From Marinilabiliaceae bacterium UBA5213 (GTDB lineage Bacteria > Bacteroidota > Bacteroidia > Bacteroidales > Marinilabiliaceae): a DNA stretch of 6,716 bases. Positions 1-6,673 of the stretch are shown here, one piece after another (within the stretch, counting starts at the first letter, position 1; the number at the start of each line of letters is the position of its first letter). The notes beneath the pieces are model-generated. The model made no database searches, had not been told where the DNA came from, and saw nothing but the letters and a program-made list of their open reading frames with translations. The translations under genes and the position numbers were made by a program. Where the stretch lies: the NCBI GenBank assembly GCA_002412555.1, contig DHVH01000352.1:1-6716 (forward strand), in the 5' to 3' direction.

Positions 1-92
1 AGGCTTTTCAGACCGCGCAACATCTCAAACAGACGACTCTGCGGCGCCCCCATCTCTGGCCGATAATATTGGGTTAATAAAACAATTTTCAT
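1..92 (-). CDS. GT4-type glycosyltransferase, N-terminal fragment (runs off window)
   Basis: Only the first 30 codons are present, and the gene continues beyond base 1. The translation opens MKIVLLTQYYRPEMGAPQSR and continues LFEMLRGLKS. This is the usual first beta strand and loop of GT-B fold family 4 glycosyltransferases: a hydrophobic strand, then Q-Y/F-x-P-E-x-G-A-P-x-x-R, of the WbuB-like type. Such enzymes move a sugar from a nucleotide donor to the growing lipid-linked repeat unit on the cytoplasmic side of the membrane. The ATG lies 23 nt after the wecC stop. An AGAGGA sits at 106-111, 13 nt from the ATG and separated from it by a T7 run, which is far for a Shine-Dalgarno site. Placement after wecC makes a ManNAcA or similar aminosugar transferase possible, but specificity cannot be read from 30 residues. 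Confidence 0.75.
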   Translation of the reverse strand, partial: MKIVLLTQYYRPEMGAPQSRLFEMLRGLKS

Positions 93-115
93 GGATACAA
101 AAAAATCCTCTTATT

Positions 116-1339
116 TTAAAATCGGGTTCTCAACCCGCAAAAATCCAACTCTATTTTATCATCCTCCACCTGAACGGCAGCAAAAGCTTTGTGCTTCACC
201 AGCCAGGCTACAATGTCTGCTTTCTCATAAGCATCTTTGATCGACGATAATGTGAAAGCACTGTGACCGTCAATATTGGGCTCGCAAATCAAAACTTCTC
301 CCCTTGCCTCTGCTATCACACGCGAAGCAATAAACTTAGCCGGTGACTCGCGTAAATCATCAATATCGGGTTTAAAGGCCAAGCCCATGCAGGCAATAAC
401 TGGCAGTCGGCCATTCTCCACCTCAAAGGCCAAGGAAGTTGCTATGATTTTATTGATGCACCACTCCGACTTATAATCATTGATTTCGCGCGCTTGCTTA
501 ATAACATGGGCATGCTCGGGGTAGTCAGAAACTATAAACCAGGGATCCACAGCAATGCAGTGCCCGCCAACTCCGCACCCGGGCTGAAGAATGTTAACCC
601 TCGGATGTTTGTTAGCCAACGCTATCAATTCCCAAACATCTACTCCGGCATTGTCACAAATCATCGACAATTCGTTGGCAAAGGCAATCTGCACGTCGCG
701 CGATGAGTTCTCGACCAGCTTGCACATTTCGGCTGTCCGCGCATTGGTGGCATGCAATTGACCTTTAACAAAGAGGGCATAAAACGCCGTCGCCTTTTGG
801 GTAGAAGCCTCATTAACGCCCCCTATTACCCGGTCGTTATGTTCCAATTCATACAACACTTTACCGGGAAGTACGCGTTCGGGGCAATAGGAAATAAAAA
901 TTTTATCTTTAAGTTCCGGTCGCTGTTCAAAGATAACAGTCGCCATTTTTTCGGTGGTCAGCACCGGAGAGGTAGATTCAATGATAAATAAATCTCCGGA
1001 CTTTAACAGAGGAATCACCGATCGGGTAGCCTGCTCTACAAAGGAGATGTCCGGCTGATGATTTTGCTTAAATGGAGTAGGCACCACAATCATATACACA
1101 TCTGCCGGCTGGGGAGTTGTGAAAACTTGAAGTTTTTTCTCACTCACCACTTTCTTAACCAACTCATCCAGGTCGGGTTCAATAATATGCACCTTGCCTT
1201 GATTAATAATATCCACTATTTCGGGATTGATGTCACAACCCAAAACCTCTATGCCTTTACCAGCCATGGCTGCAGCTGTGGGCAGACCAATGTAGCCCAT
1301 GCCAACAACGGAAACACGCTTGTTTGTACTATTACTCAT
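116..1339 (-). CDS. wecC: UDP-N-acetyl-D-mannosamine dehydrogenase (UDP-ManNAc 6-dehydrogenase)
   Basis: Cytoplasmic NAD-dependent four-electron oxidation of UDP-ManNAc to UDP-ManNAcA, the donor of N-acetylmannosaminuronic acid. The 407-residue product is close to the roughly 420 of E. coli WecC. The N-terminal Rossmann domain has G13-M-G15-Y-I-G18. CPERVLPGK at 152-160 and AEMCKLVENSSRD at 203-215 follow, with the conserved K207 and N211. Catalytic C261 lies in GVGGHC (256-261), followed by IAVDPWF. GLAFKPDIDDLRESPA at 319-334 marks the C-terminal UDP-binding domain. The VNILQPG stretch (248-254) before the catalytic loop and IAVDPWF match my memory of WecC better than UDP-glucose or UDP-GlcNAc dehydrogenases. 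The immediately upstream wecB supplies the substrate. The gap is 7 nt, with only a weak CTGG ahead of the ATG, so translation is probably coupled. The gene appears intact. Confidence 0.95.
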   Translation of the reverse strand: MSNSTNKRVSVVGMGYIGLPTAAAMAGKGIEVLGCDINPEIVDIINQGKVHIIEPDLDELVKKVVSEKKLQVFTTPQPADVYMIVVPTPFKQNHQPDISFVEQATRSVIPLLKSGDLFIIESTSPVLTTEKMATVIFEQRPELKDKIFISYCPERVLPGKVLYELEHNDRVIGGVNEASTQKATAFYALFVKGQLHATNARTAEMCKLVENSSRDVQIAFANELSMICDNAGVDVWELIALANKHPRVNILQPGCGVGGHCIAVDPWFIVSDYPEHAHVIKQAREINDYKSEWCINKIIATSLAFEVENGRLPVIACMGLAFKPDIDDLRESPAKFIASRVIAEARGEVLICEPNIDGHSAFTLSSIKDAYEKADIVAWLVKHKAFAAVQVEDDKIELDFCGLRTRF

Positions 1340-1346
1340 TACCAGT

Positions 1347-2507
1347 TTATTTTAGATATTTCTCTTTTAAAACTTTTACAATTTCTGTAGCTGCAGAGCC
1401 ATCACCATAGGGATTTTTAGCCGAGGACATGCTTTTGTAAAAGGCTGTATCTTCGATCAAAGCTTTGCAATTCGCAACGATCTGTTCCTTAATAGTGCCC
1501 ACCAGTTTGACTGTACCCGACGCAACAGCTTCGGGTCGCTCTGTGGTATCTCGCATAACCAGGACTGGCTTACCTAAGCCGGGCGCTTCTTCCTGGATGC
1601 CCCCACTATCGGTTAGCACAAAAGCACAATTGTTCATCAAATAGACAAATGGCAAATACTCCAGTGGTGGTATCAAATAAACATTGTCGATGCCTTTCAA
1701 CAAATCATTGACCGGCTGCTGAACGTTGGGATTAAGGTGCACGGGGTATATCACCTGCCAATCGGGATATGAAGTGGCTACCTCCTTAATAGATTCACAA
1801 ATCCCCAGAAATCCTTGTCCAAAATTTTCCCGTCGGTGCCCGGTCACCAAAATAAATTGGCCACCCAAGGTGATGGCATCAATGTGGGGTATATGTTCCT
1901 TCAATTTGCTTTGCACAGTTTCTAACAGACTGCCTTTTTGCTCCAATTCCTTGCCGGCAATTTGCAGAGCATCAATCACCGTATTACCCGTAACAAAAAC
2001 CGTTGCAGGGTTTACCTGCTCCTTCAGGAGATTGTCGGCTGCCCACTGGGTAGGCGAAAAATGCCAGTTAGCCAATCGGCCGGTCATCTGCCGATTCATT
2101 TCTTCGGGCCAGGGAGAATTTCGGTTATAAGTCCTTAAACCCGCCTCAACATGCCCAATATCCACCTGCCGGTAAAAGGCTGCCAAAGCAGCCGCAGTGC
2201 TGGTTCCTGTATCTCCATGCACCAAAACAACATCCGGTTTGAACTCATCCAGAATGCCTTTCATACCCATCAACACCTCGGTGGTTATGTCGAATAAATC
2301 CTGACCGGCCTTCATGATGTTCAAATCGTATTCCGGGGTAATGCCAAACACCTCCATTACCTGGTCGAGCATTTGTCGGTGCTGCCCGGTTACACATACT
2401 CTGGCATCAAAGACCTGGGTATTTTCCTCTTTTTTAAATTCTCGCACCAAAGGGGCCATTTTAATGGCCTCGGGCCGTGTTCCAAAAACAATTAATACTT
2501 TTATCAT
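1347..2507 (-). CDS. wecB: UDP-N-acetylglucosamine 2-epimerase, non-hydrolysing
   Basis: Interconverts UDP-GlcNAc and UDP-ManNAc in the cytoplasm and feeds WecC. The 386-residue product is about the family's usual length (E. coli WecB 376). The N-terminal GTRPEAIKMAPL is at 9-20. HGDT at 97-100 contains D99, equivalent to E. coli D95. HVEAGLRT at 119-126 contains E121 (E117 in E. coli), and PWPEEMNRQ at 132-140 contains E135 (E131). VTGHRREN at 221-228 contains H224, the equivalent of the conserved catalytic-region histidine. PVHLNPNV is at 255-262, and TDSGGIQEEAPGLGKPVLVM at 299-318 is followed by RDTTERPEA, the UDP-binding C-terminal half. All expected catalytic residues are present, including R11 and K16. 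The ATG lies 23 nt after the preceding stop, and an inverted repeat ends 3 nt before it. No hydrolysing-type (NeuC-like) features are visible. Confidence 0.96.
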   Translation of the reverse strand: MIKVLIVFGTRPEAIKMAPLVREFKKEENTQVFDARVCVTGQHRQMLDQVMEVFGITPEYDLNIMKAGQDLFDITTEVLMGMKGILDEFKPDVVLVHGDTGTSTAAALAAFYRQVDIGHVEAGLRTYNRNSPWPEEMNRQMTGRLANWHFSPTQWAADNLLKEQVNPATVFVTGNTVIDALQIAGKELEQKGSLLETVQSKLKEHIPHIDAITLGGQFILVTGHRRENFGQGFLGICESIKEVATSYPDWQVIYPVHLNPNVQQPVNDLLKGIDNVYLIPPLEYLPFVYLMNNCAFVLTDSGGIQEEAPGLGKPVLVMRDTTERPEAVASGTVKLVGTIKEQIVANCKALIEDTAFYKSMSSAKNPYGDGSAATEIVKVLKEKYLK

Positions 2508-2510
2508 AAG

Positions 2511-2528
2511 ATTGTAATGATTTACAAT
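2511..2528. repeat. Perfect 7-bp inverted repeat just upstream of wecB
   Basis: ATTGTAA, loop TGAT, TTACAAT: perfect 7-bp arms with a 4-nt loop, filling most of the 23-nt gap between the deacetylase-like gene and wecB. On the transcript it ends 3 nt before the wecB ATG, where a ribosome site would lie. It has one G-C pair per stem and no T-run after it, so it is not a convincing terminator. It may be a weak RNA hairpin affecting wecB translation, a protein-binding palindrome, or chance in AT-rich sequence. Confidence 0.6.
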
Positions 2529-2530
2529 GA

Positions 2531-4162
2531 TTATTCTACATACCGGACCTCAATAGCCAAGCCGGTCTTTTCCATATAATGACTGATATTTCCACGGTCG
2601 TCCACATCAAAACGAAGGTGCTGAAAGGTATCAAAATATTCGGCGATTTCAGCAATCGAAGCCAACCAAAGCTCCCCTTTTGCCGCCAAATTGCCAATGC
2701 GCTGAAATGTCTCCTCAATACCCGGCATCCATATACCTGCCTTGTTAAAGAACATACGGCCCTGCTTTTGCAGGTCGTCATCGGCAAAATATGTGTGGGC
2801 CAGACAAATACCACTTGACGCTGTCAACAATTTGAGATTTTCCTCTGAAAACGTACGGATAAAATCATGCACTTCGACAGTTTGAAAAACCCAGAAATCG
2901 GATTTTTCTAAATTGACAGGGAAAAATGTAGCCGCATATTTTTGCCACTCAGGCAGAACCTCCCTCTTGGAGGTATCCAGGAGCATCCTAAGTAGTCGTC
3001 CCAATAAAAAAAGGAGTCCGAGGACCAGTCCACTTGCACCTTCCAGACTTTTCATCCAAAGTTTCCGTCTTAAATTATTAACCAGCATGGAATAATTTTG
3101 CCTGGATGACTCGTCACTAAAATAAAGTATATAGGTCCGTAACAAGCTTGTCAACGACGCAGGATTTATTGTCTTTAATGCATTTCGAACATAACTCCGT
3201 AAGGAAAACTGACTGACATCTAGCTGATTGACAACACCCTTGCCTGAATGGCCTGCATCCAGATAGTTCCATAAATAATGAATCCCTGCCGCCTGCATCC
3301 GGCGAGCCCAGTCTTCCGAATCATAACCTGAAGATGCCATTTTGGTCAGGTTATACGGTTGGAAAGCATGATCGATCCAGGTGGGCCAACGGTGACCGGC
3401 GTTTTCAAAAGCTTCAAAATCTGCTTGCCAGCCCTTGTCGGGACGAATGGACTGCGAAAGACTGTGGTAACATAACTCATGGCCATCCTCCTTCCAAAGT
3501 TGTAACTCGTCAGAGTTGTGCTCAACTGATACATTAAAGGCACGCTTAGAGTGGTGAAATAAAAAGGCACCCTTTGAAACGCGAATCTGACATTTCTTAA
3601 ACAGCCCTCTTTGCAACTCCATTAATTCAAGGGAGTCGAAATCGCAATGATCTGAAAAATTAAGGATGGCAGAAAAGGGCACGCGTGAACGGCTAAACTC
3701 GGGTATCTGCCCTTTGGTAAACAACAAGCTGAAGGTCATAGGTTCTTCAGGGACAAATTCCGGCTCAACAAAATGCTTTTTATCCTTCTCATCATAGCGA
3801 AACATTGGGCTTAGCCATTTATCTGCAACGATCCAGGTGAGTCTTTTGGGATGTTTGGGATCATACTCCCACAGTCCGGTTGTTTCACCTGCCACGACTT
3901 TCTGCCCATTCTTCAGCATCAGGGCTTTGGGAGAGTGAAAATTGGCCAACCGTCGTCTGGAGACATCTACCCATCTATAGTCGTGATTGCGCCAAAGAAC
4001 AATCGGGAACAAAAATTCGAAAATGACTTTGAGCTCGGTAATAGTACCGCACTCTTCACCAAAAAACAGCTGGTAGCTGTTTTTAAAAGGACTTGCACTT
4101 TCCTGTAGTCGTGCATTACCTGCACCATCTCCTTTAATATGTAGCTGATAAGATCGTATCAT
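2531..4162 (-). CDS. Divergent NodB/polysaccharide-deacetylase-like protein with internal hydrophobic segment
   Basis: No precise family name is recognised. Residues 162-200 (PFSAILNFSDHCDFDS to KGAF) resemble the first NodB-fold motif: a hydrophobic strand, then D171, a helix, and a K-G-A-F strand in place of A-T-F-F. GHELCYHSLSQ at 227-237 resembles the GHEIGNHTxxH motif. WPTWIDHAFQPY (259-270), CLAHTYFA (453-460) and KGELWLASIAEIAEY (495-509) look like later conserved blocks of such proteins. The usual metal-binding second Asp is H172 and the second His of HxxxH is Q237, so the active site is atypical or altered. Residues about 305-415 form an insertion with a strongly hydrophobic stretch at 375-395 containing R389 and R392, suggesting membrane contact. 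There is no N-terminal signal peptide. The ATG lies 6 nt after the capK-like stop. Likely roles are deacetylation or other processing of a lipid-linked sugar, or a non-catalytic relative. Confidence 0.5.
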   Translation of the reverse strand: MIRSYQLHIKGDGAGNARLQESASPFKNSYQLFFGEECGTITELKVIFEFLFPIVLWRNHDYRWVDVSRRRLANFHSPKALMLKNGQKVVAGETTGLWEYDPKHPKRLTWIVADKWLSPMFRYDEKDKKHFVEPEFVPEEPMTFSLLFTKGQIPEFSRSRVPFSAILNFSDHCDFDSLELMELQRGLFKKCQIRVSKGAFLFHHSKRAFNVSVEHNSDELQLWKEDGHELCYHSLSQSIRPDKGWQADFEAFENAGHRWPTWIDHAFQPYNLTKMASSGYDSEDWARRMQAAGIHYLWNYLDAGHSGKGVVNQLDVSQFSLRSYVRNALKTINPASLTSLLRTYILYFSDESSRQNYSMLVNNLRRKLWMKSLEGASGLVLGLLFLLGRLLRMLLDTSKREVLPEWQKYAATFFPVNLEKSDFWVFQTVEVHDFIRTFSEENLKLLTASSGICLAHTYFADDDLQKQGRMFFNKAGIWMPGIEETFQRIGNLAAKGELWLASIAEIAEYFDTFQHLRFDVDDRGNISHYMEKTGLAIEVRYVE

Positions 4163-4168
4163 TCAACA

Positions 4169-5455
4169 TCAAAATTGGCGCTCAAATCGCTTAAACTTGC
4201 CCATTAGTGTTCGGTCCAGCACCTCTTTGCGTACAACTTCTATTTTGGCATTGGTCTCCAAAGCCTGAAGACACAGTTTTTTCAAACGTCCAACCTCTTC
4301 TTCGGTCAACTCACGGACAGTCACCACATTTACAACAAAGCTATCGGGCGCTGTTTGCACCACCTTGTACTCCGACACTTCCTGGCATTGCTTGGTAAAC
4401 TCCTTAAAGACATACAGAAAAAGCGTATCACCCGCCACCTTTTTTCCCGACTCTAAAATGGCCATTTCTTCAATTCTACCTTGTAATTTGGTCAGATAAG
4501 GTACACCATCCACCTCATCAAGGGCAGCCATATCACCAATCTCGTACCTTACCAAGGGGGTTCCCATGTTAAACAAGGGCGTCAATACCACCTTGCCCAC
4601 AACCCCGTTGTCACAGGGCTGGTTGTCATCATCCAACACCTCGGTCAACATGAGCTCACGCGACAATTCCCAACGATTGTTTCGCCCGAAACCTACAAGA
4701 CCAGCCTCAGAAGCGCCATACTCGTTGTAAACGGGCACTCCAAATACCTCTTCAACCAACTGCTGCTCCTCAACACTACACATTTCAGATGTGACGATGC
4801 ACAACTTAAGTCGTGGTGCCACGCTTTTCAAATGAAGACCTCTTTGCGAAAGGTATTTGGCAAATGTAACGATGGGATAGGCATAGCCATAAATGTAAAC
4901 AAAGGGCTTTTTGCCGAAGGCAGAGAGCCAGCGTTCCATATTTTCATCCGACAAATCAACGGTATTGAACCGGATGCGATGGGACAATCGGTCCTTCAAC
5001 TGCTCTATAACTTTGGTCTTCAACGAATAGGGCGTGCCAAAAAACCGAGCTTGCAAATCGTTAAAGGTAACCCCGGCCGATTTGTAGCGGTCCTCCAACA
5101 AGCGCCAGGTGAGCGCGTGACTCAGGTAATCAATGGCATAATTAAACGGTTTGCCGGTCGACCCTGAAGTCTCCCGGTGATAATACTTCGGATAAGCGTT
5201 CAAGTCGGGCACCCTACCAATTTCATGCTCCCGAATGGTGTTCTTATTGATCACCGGAACGTCGTTCCACGATGTAGGGTAATCACCAATAAACTTCCGG
5301 TAGTTTTTGTTTCCTTGATAGTGAAATTCAAAAGCCTCCCACTTTTGTCGCTCCATCCAATTCGGACTTTGAGCAGCTAGTTTAAAACCTTTAAACTTTT
5401 CGGCAGCTTCCATTACAGGGAAACCTGTCCATTTAAGCAGGGTGAAAAAATCCAT
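4169..5455 (-). CDS. CapK/PaaK-like adenylate-forming enzyme (phenylacetate-CoA ligase family)
   Basis: A member of the ANL superfamily, which activates a carboxylate as an acyl-adenylate and usually passes it to a thiol. Numbered from the ATG at 5455 (428 residues, near the PaaK length): the ATP-binding loop TSGSTGKP is at 96-103, YNEYGASEAG at 243-252 (A5 motif), RYEIGD at 303-308 (A7), GRIEEM at 326-331 (A8), and a C-terminal GKFKRF at 419-424 carries the expected A10 lysine. The core motifs therefore look catalytically competent. Proteins of this type in capsule loci are called CapK, and their substrates are mostly unknown. Here it could activate an acyl or amino-acid group that decorates the polymer. 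The reading frame extends to a TTG at 5467, but the ATG overlapping the upstream stop is the better start. The gap to the next gene is 6 nt. Confidence 0.85.
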   Translation of the reverse strand: MDFFTLLKWTGFPVMEAAEKFKGFKLAAQSPNWMERQKWEAFEFHYQGNKNYRKFIGDYPTSWNDVPVINKNTIREHEIGRVPDLNAYPKYYHRETSGSTGKPFNYAIDYLSHALTWRLLEDRYKSAGVTFNDLQARFFGTPYSLKTKVIEQLKDRLSHRIRFNTVDLSDENMERWLSAFGKKPFVYIYGYAYPIVTFAKYLSQRGLHLKSVAPRLKLCIVTSEMCSVEEQQLVEEVFGVPVYNEYGASEAGLVGFGRNNRWELSRELMLTEVLDDDNQPCDNGVVGKVVLTPLFNMGTPLVRYEIGDMAALDEVDGVPYLTKLQGRIEEMAILESGKKVAGDTLFLYVFKEFTKQCQEVSEYKVVQTAPDSFVVNVVTVRELTEEEVGRLKKLCLQALETNAKIEVVRKEVLDRTLMGKFKRFERQF

Positions 5456-5457
5456 TA
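5453..5457 (-). promoter_or_regulatory. TAATG stop/start overlap coupling glycosyltransferase and capK-like gene
   Basis: The minus strand reads ATATAATGG. The glycosyltransferase stop TAA (5457-5455) shares its last A with the capK-like ATG (5455-5453). Such one-base overlaps typically allow reinitiation by terminating ribosomes. There is only a weak purine run (GGAAAA) upstream, which favours coupling over independent initiation and supports this ATG over the in-frame TTG 12 nt earlier. Confidence 0.75.
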
Positions 5458-6513
5458 TATTTTCCAATTATATTCGTCCAGCAACCTCAAGGACTGTTGA
5501 ATAATAGATTCCAGGCGAAACGGAACCACAACCCTCTTTATTCCTTCACTTAAGGCAGAAGCCAACTCGTCTTCGTTAACCAATCGAAGCACTGCGTGCC
5601 CCAACCCTTCACTGTCTTTAGGCTCCACAAATAGTGCACTTTCATCTTGTTTAAAATACTCCGGTAAAGCATTAAAGCGGGTGATAACAATGGGAATACC
5701 AGCCATGCCTGCTTCCACCAGTATGCCGGGCAGACCTTCTCCTGAATGAAAAGTTGGCAAGGCTAAAAAGTGATAGCCGGTAAGGATGGACTGCACCATG
5801 GAAGGATCAAGAATCCCCTTGTAACGAATTTGTCCACCAGCCTCCTCAATCCAACGAAACACTTCCTTTTCATGGGCGGCATCCATGGGCCCATAAATGT
5901 CTAAATCAATACTTTCCCCTGACTGGTTCAGCTTTACAATGGCTTCCAGCAAAACCAGTATGCCTTTGGAAGCTGTAACACGCGAAACAAAAACGCCTTT
6001 TCTGCGCATGCTTTCGTTCAACTGCCATTGACTGCCATCGTCCTTTCGCGGGTTGTAGACCAGAACCACATTTGTTAAGCCACACTTCTCCAATCCCTCC
6101 TTTAAAGCAAAGGATTCGGCAAAAACACCATCCAGGCTGTTTAGCATTTTTACAAAAAACCGACGTCTCCATGGGGCTAATTTGGCTAACTGCTTGTCAA
6201 ACGAGCCTCCAACTACATATAAAACCCCCCTTTTCTTCAAAAAGAGACCTAAAAACCAGAATATTGGAAGAATATAATATCTGCCATTTTGATTCAGGGA
6301 GAAAATAATTTGGTTAGCAGAAACCATTAAACGGATTAATTTCAAATTATTCTTCCATCTAGGTTGATTTCGGGCAATGGTATCAAACCACTGAATCCCA
6401 TCGATACCAGCACCTTCAAAACCATCCCGCAAATAGCTGTTCTTGACACCATCACCGTTGTATGGAGGCCCAAATGGCCCAACAAACAGTGTTCTTTTTT
6501 TTCCTCTACTCAT
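5455..6513 (-). CDS. GT4-family glycosyltransferase (GT-B fold)
   Basis: A 352-residue cytoplasmic, probably membrane-associated, retaining glycosyltransferase. The N-terminal acceptor domain starts LFVGPFGPPYNGDG (9-22), the Pro-rich and Gly-rich loop of GT4 enzymes, with a hydrophobic stretch at about 79-101. The C-terminal donor domain begins around FVSRVTASKGILVLLEAI (175-192), then DIYGP (205-209) and YKGIL (231-235). The E-x7-E motif is E259-GLPGILV-E267, which contacts the nucleotide-sugar and is followed by AGIPIVITRFNALPEYF. The ATG is the first good start: an in-frame TAA lies 11 codons upstream. A weak GGAAG sits 7 nt before it. It is the first gene after the repeat-rich leader and overlaps the next gene by one base. 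Donor and acceptor sugars cannot be read from sequence; it presumably adds one residue of the repeat unit. Confidence 0.88.
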   Translation of the reverse strand: MSRGKKRTLFVGPFGPPYNGDGVKNSYLRDGFEGAGIDGIQWFDTIARNQPRWKNNLKLIRLMVSANQIIFSLNQNGRYYILPIFWFLGLFLKKRGVLYVVGGSFDKQLAKLAPWRRRFFVKMLNSLDGVFAESFALKEGLEKCGLTNVVLVYNPRKDDGSQWQLNESMRRKGVFVSRVTASKGILVLLEAIVKLNQSGESIDLDIYGPMDAAHEKEVFRWIEEAGGQIRYKGILDPSMVQSILTGYHFLALPTFHSGEGLPGILVEAGMAGIPIVITRFNALPEYFKQDESALFVEPKDSEGLGHAVLRLVNEDELASALSEGIKRVVVPFRLESIIQQSLRLLDEYNWKI

Positions 6514-6572
6514 CCCGTTTCTTCCAATTAATTTACCCCTTTCCAGTTATCAGGTTTCAATTAGAAAGTTTG

Positions 6573-6604
6573 TAGTTGATGGTTCAACCCACAACTATCA
6601 ACTA
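6573..6604. repeat. 8-bp inverted repeat in the leader, overlapping the heptamer array
   Basis: TAGTTGAT (6573-6580) pairs perfectly with ATCAACTA (6597-6604) across a 16-nt spacer. Because ATCAACTA recurs in the downstream AACTATC array, the left arm can pair in several registers, giving alternative hairpins in the transcript about 60-90 nt before the glycosyltransferase ATG. No poly-U follows, so terminator function is not supported. Confidence 0.55.
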
Positions 6605-6620
6605 TCAACTATCAACTATC
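6593..6620. repeat. Tandem heptamer array, four perfect AACTATC copies
   Basis: AACTATC occurs four times without mismatch at 6593-6599, 6600-6606, 6607-6613 and 6614-6620, then degenerates into AACCTAT. The array lies about 80 nt upstream of the glycosyltransferase start. Short perfect arrays of this sort can change copy number by slipped-strand mispairing. As it is non-coding here, any effect would be on leader or promoter spacing. Confidence 0.9.
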
Positions 6621-6634
6621 AACCTATTATCCAA

Positions 6635-6673
6635 CCCTATCATCCCCATCTACCCTCTCATCCCCATCCTCCC
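6635..6673 (-). other. Potential G-quadruplex motif spanning an imperfect 18-bp direct repeat
   Basis: The plus strand has C-runs at 6635-6637, 6644-6647, 6653-6655, 6662-6665 and 6671-6673, separated by 6, 5, 6 and 5 nt. On the minus strand, which is the sense strand for the operon, this gives five runs of three or four Gs with loops of at most 7, meeting the standard G3+N1-7 rule with one spare run. The same stretch is two tandem 18-bp units (6637-6654 and 6655-6672) matching at 15 of 18 positions. Confidence 0.75.

Noticed and set aside
1121..1138. Terminator-like AAAACT-TGA-AGTTTTTT on the plus strand
   Set aside because: It is inside wecC, antisense to it, with a short A/T-only stem apart from one pair. 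No plus-strand gene precedes it that would need a terminator.
494..1390. Plus-strand open frames of 70-110 codons opposite wecC
   Set aside because: They overlap a strongly conserved gene in antisense, show no recognisable motifs, and are the usual shadows of a constrained coding frame.
1726..2138. Plus-strand open frames of up to 134 codons opposite wecB
   Set aside because: They are antisense to clear WecB motifs, have low-complexity Cys/Arg-rich translations, and show no ribosome site.
2958..2974. Inverted repeat ACCTCC-CTCTT-GGAGGT, a possible internal regulatory hairpin or ribosome-site mimic
   Set aside because: It lies well inside the deacetylase-like coding frame with no start codon nearby and is explained by codons. 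A 6-bp arm is expected by chance at this length.
5455..5467. Upstream TTG start for the capK-like gene at 5467 (4 residues longer)
   Set aside because: The ATG at 5455 overlaps the preceding stop as TAATG, the expected coupled arrangement, and the four extra residues add no family motif.
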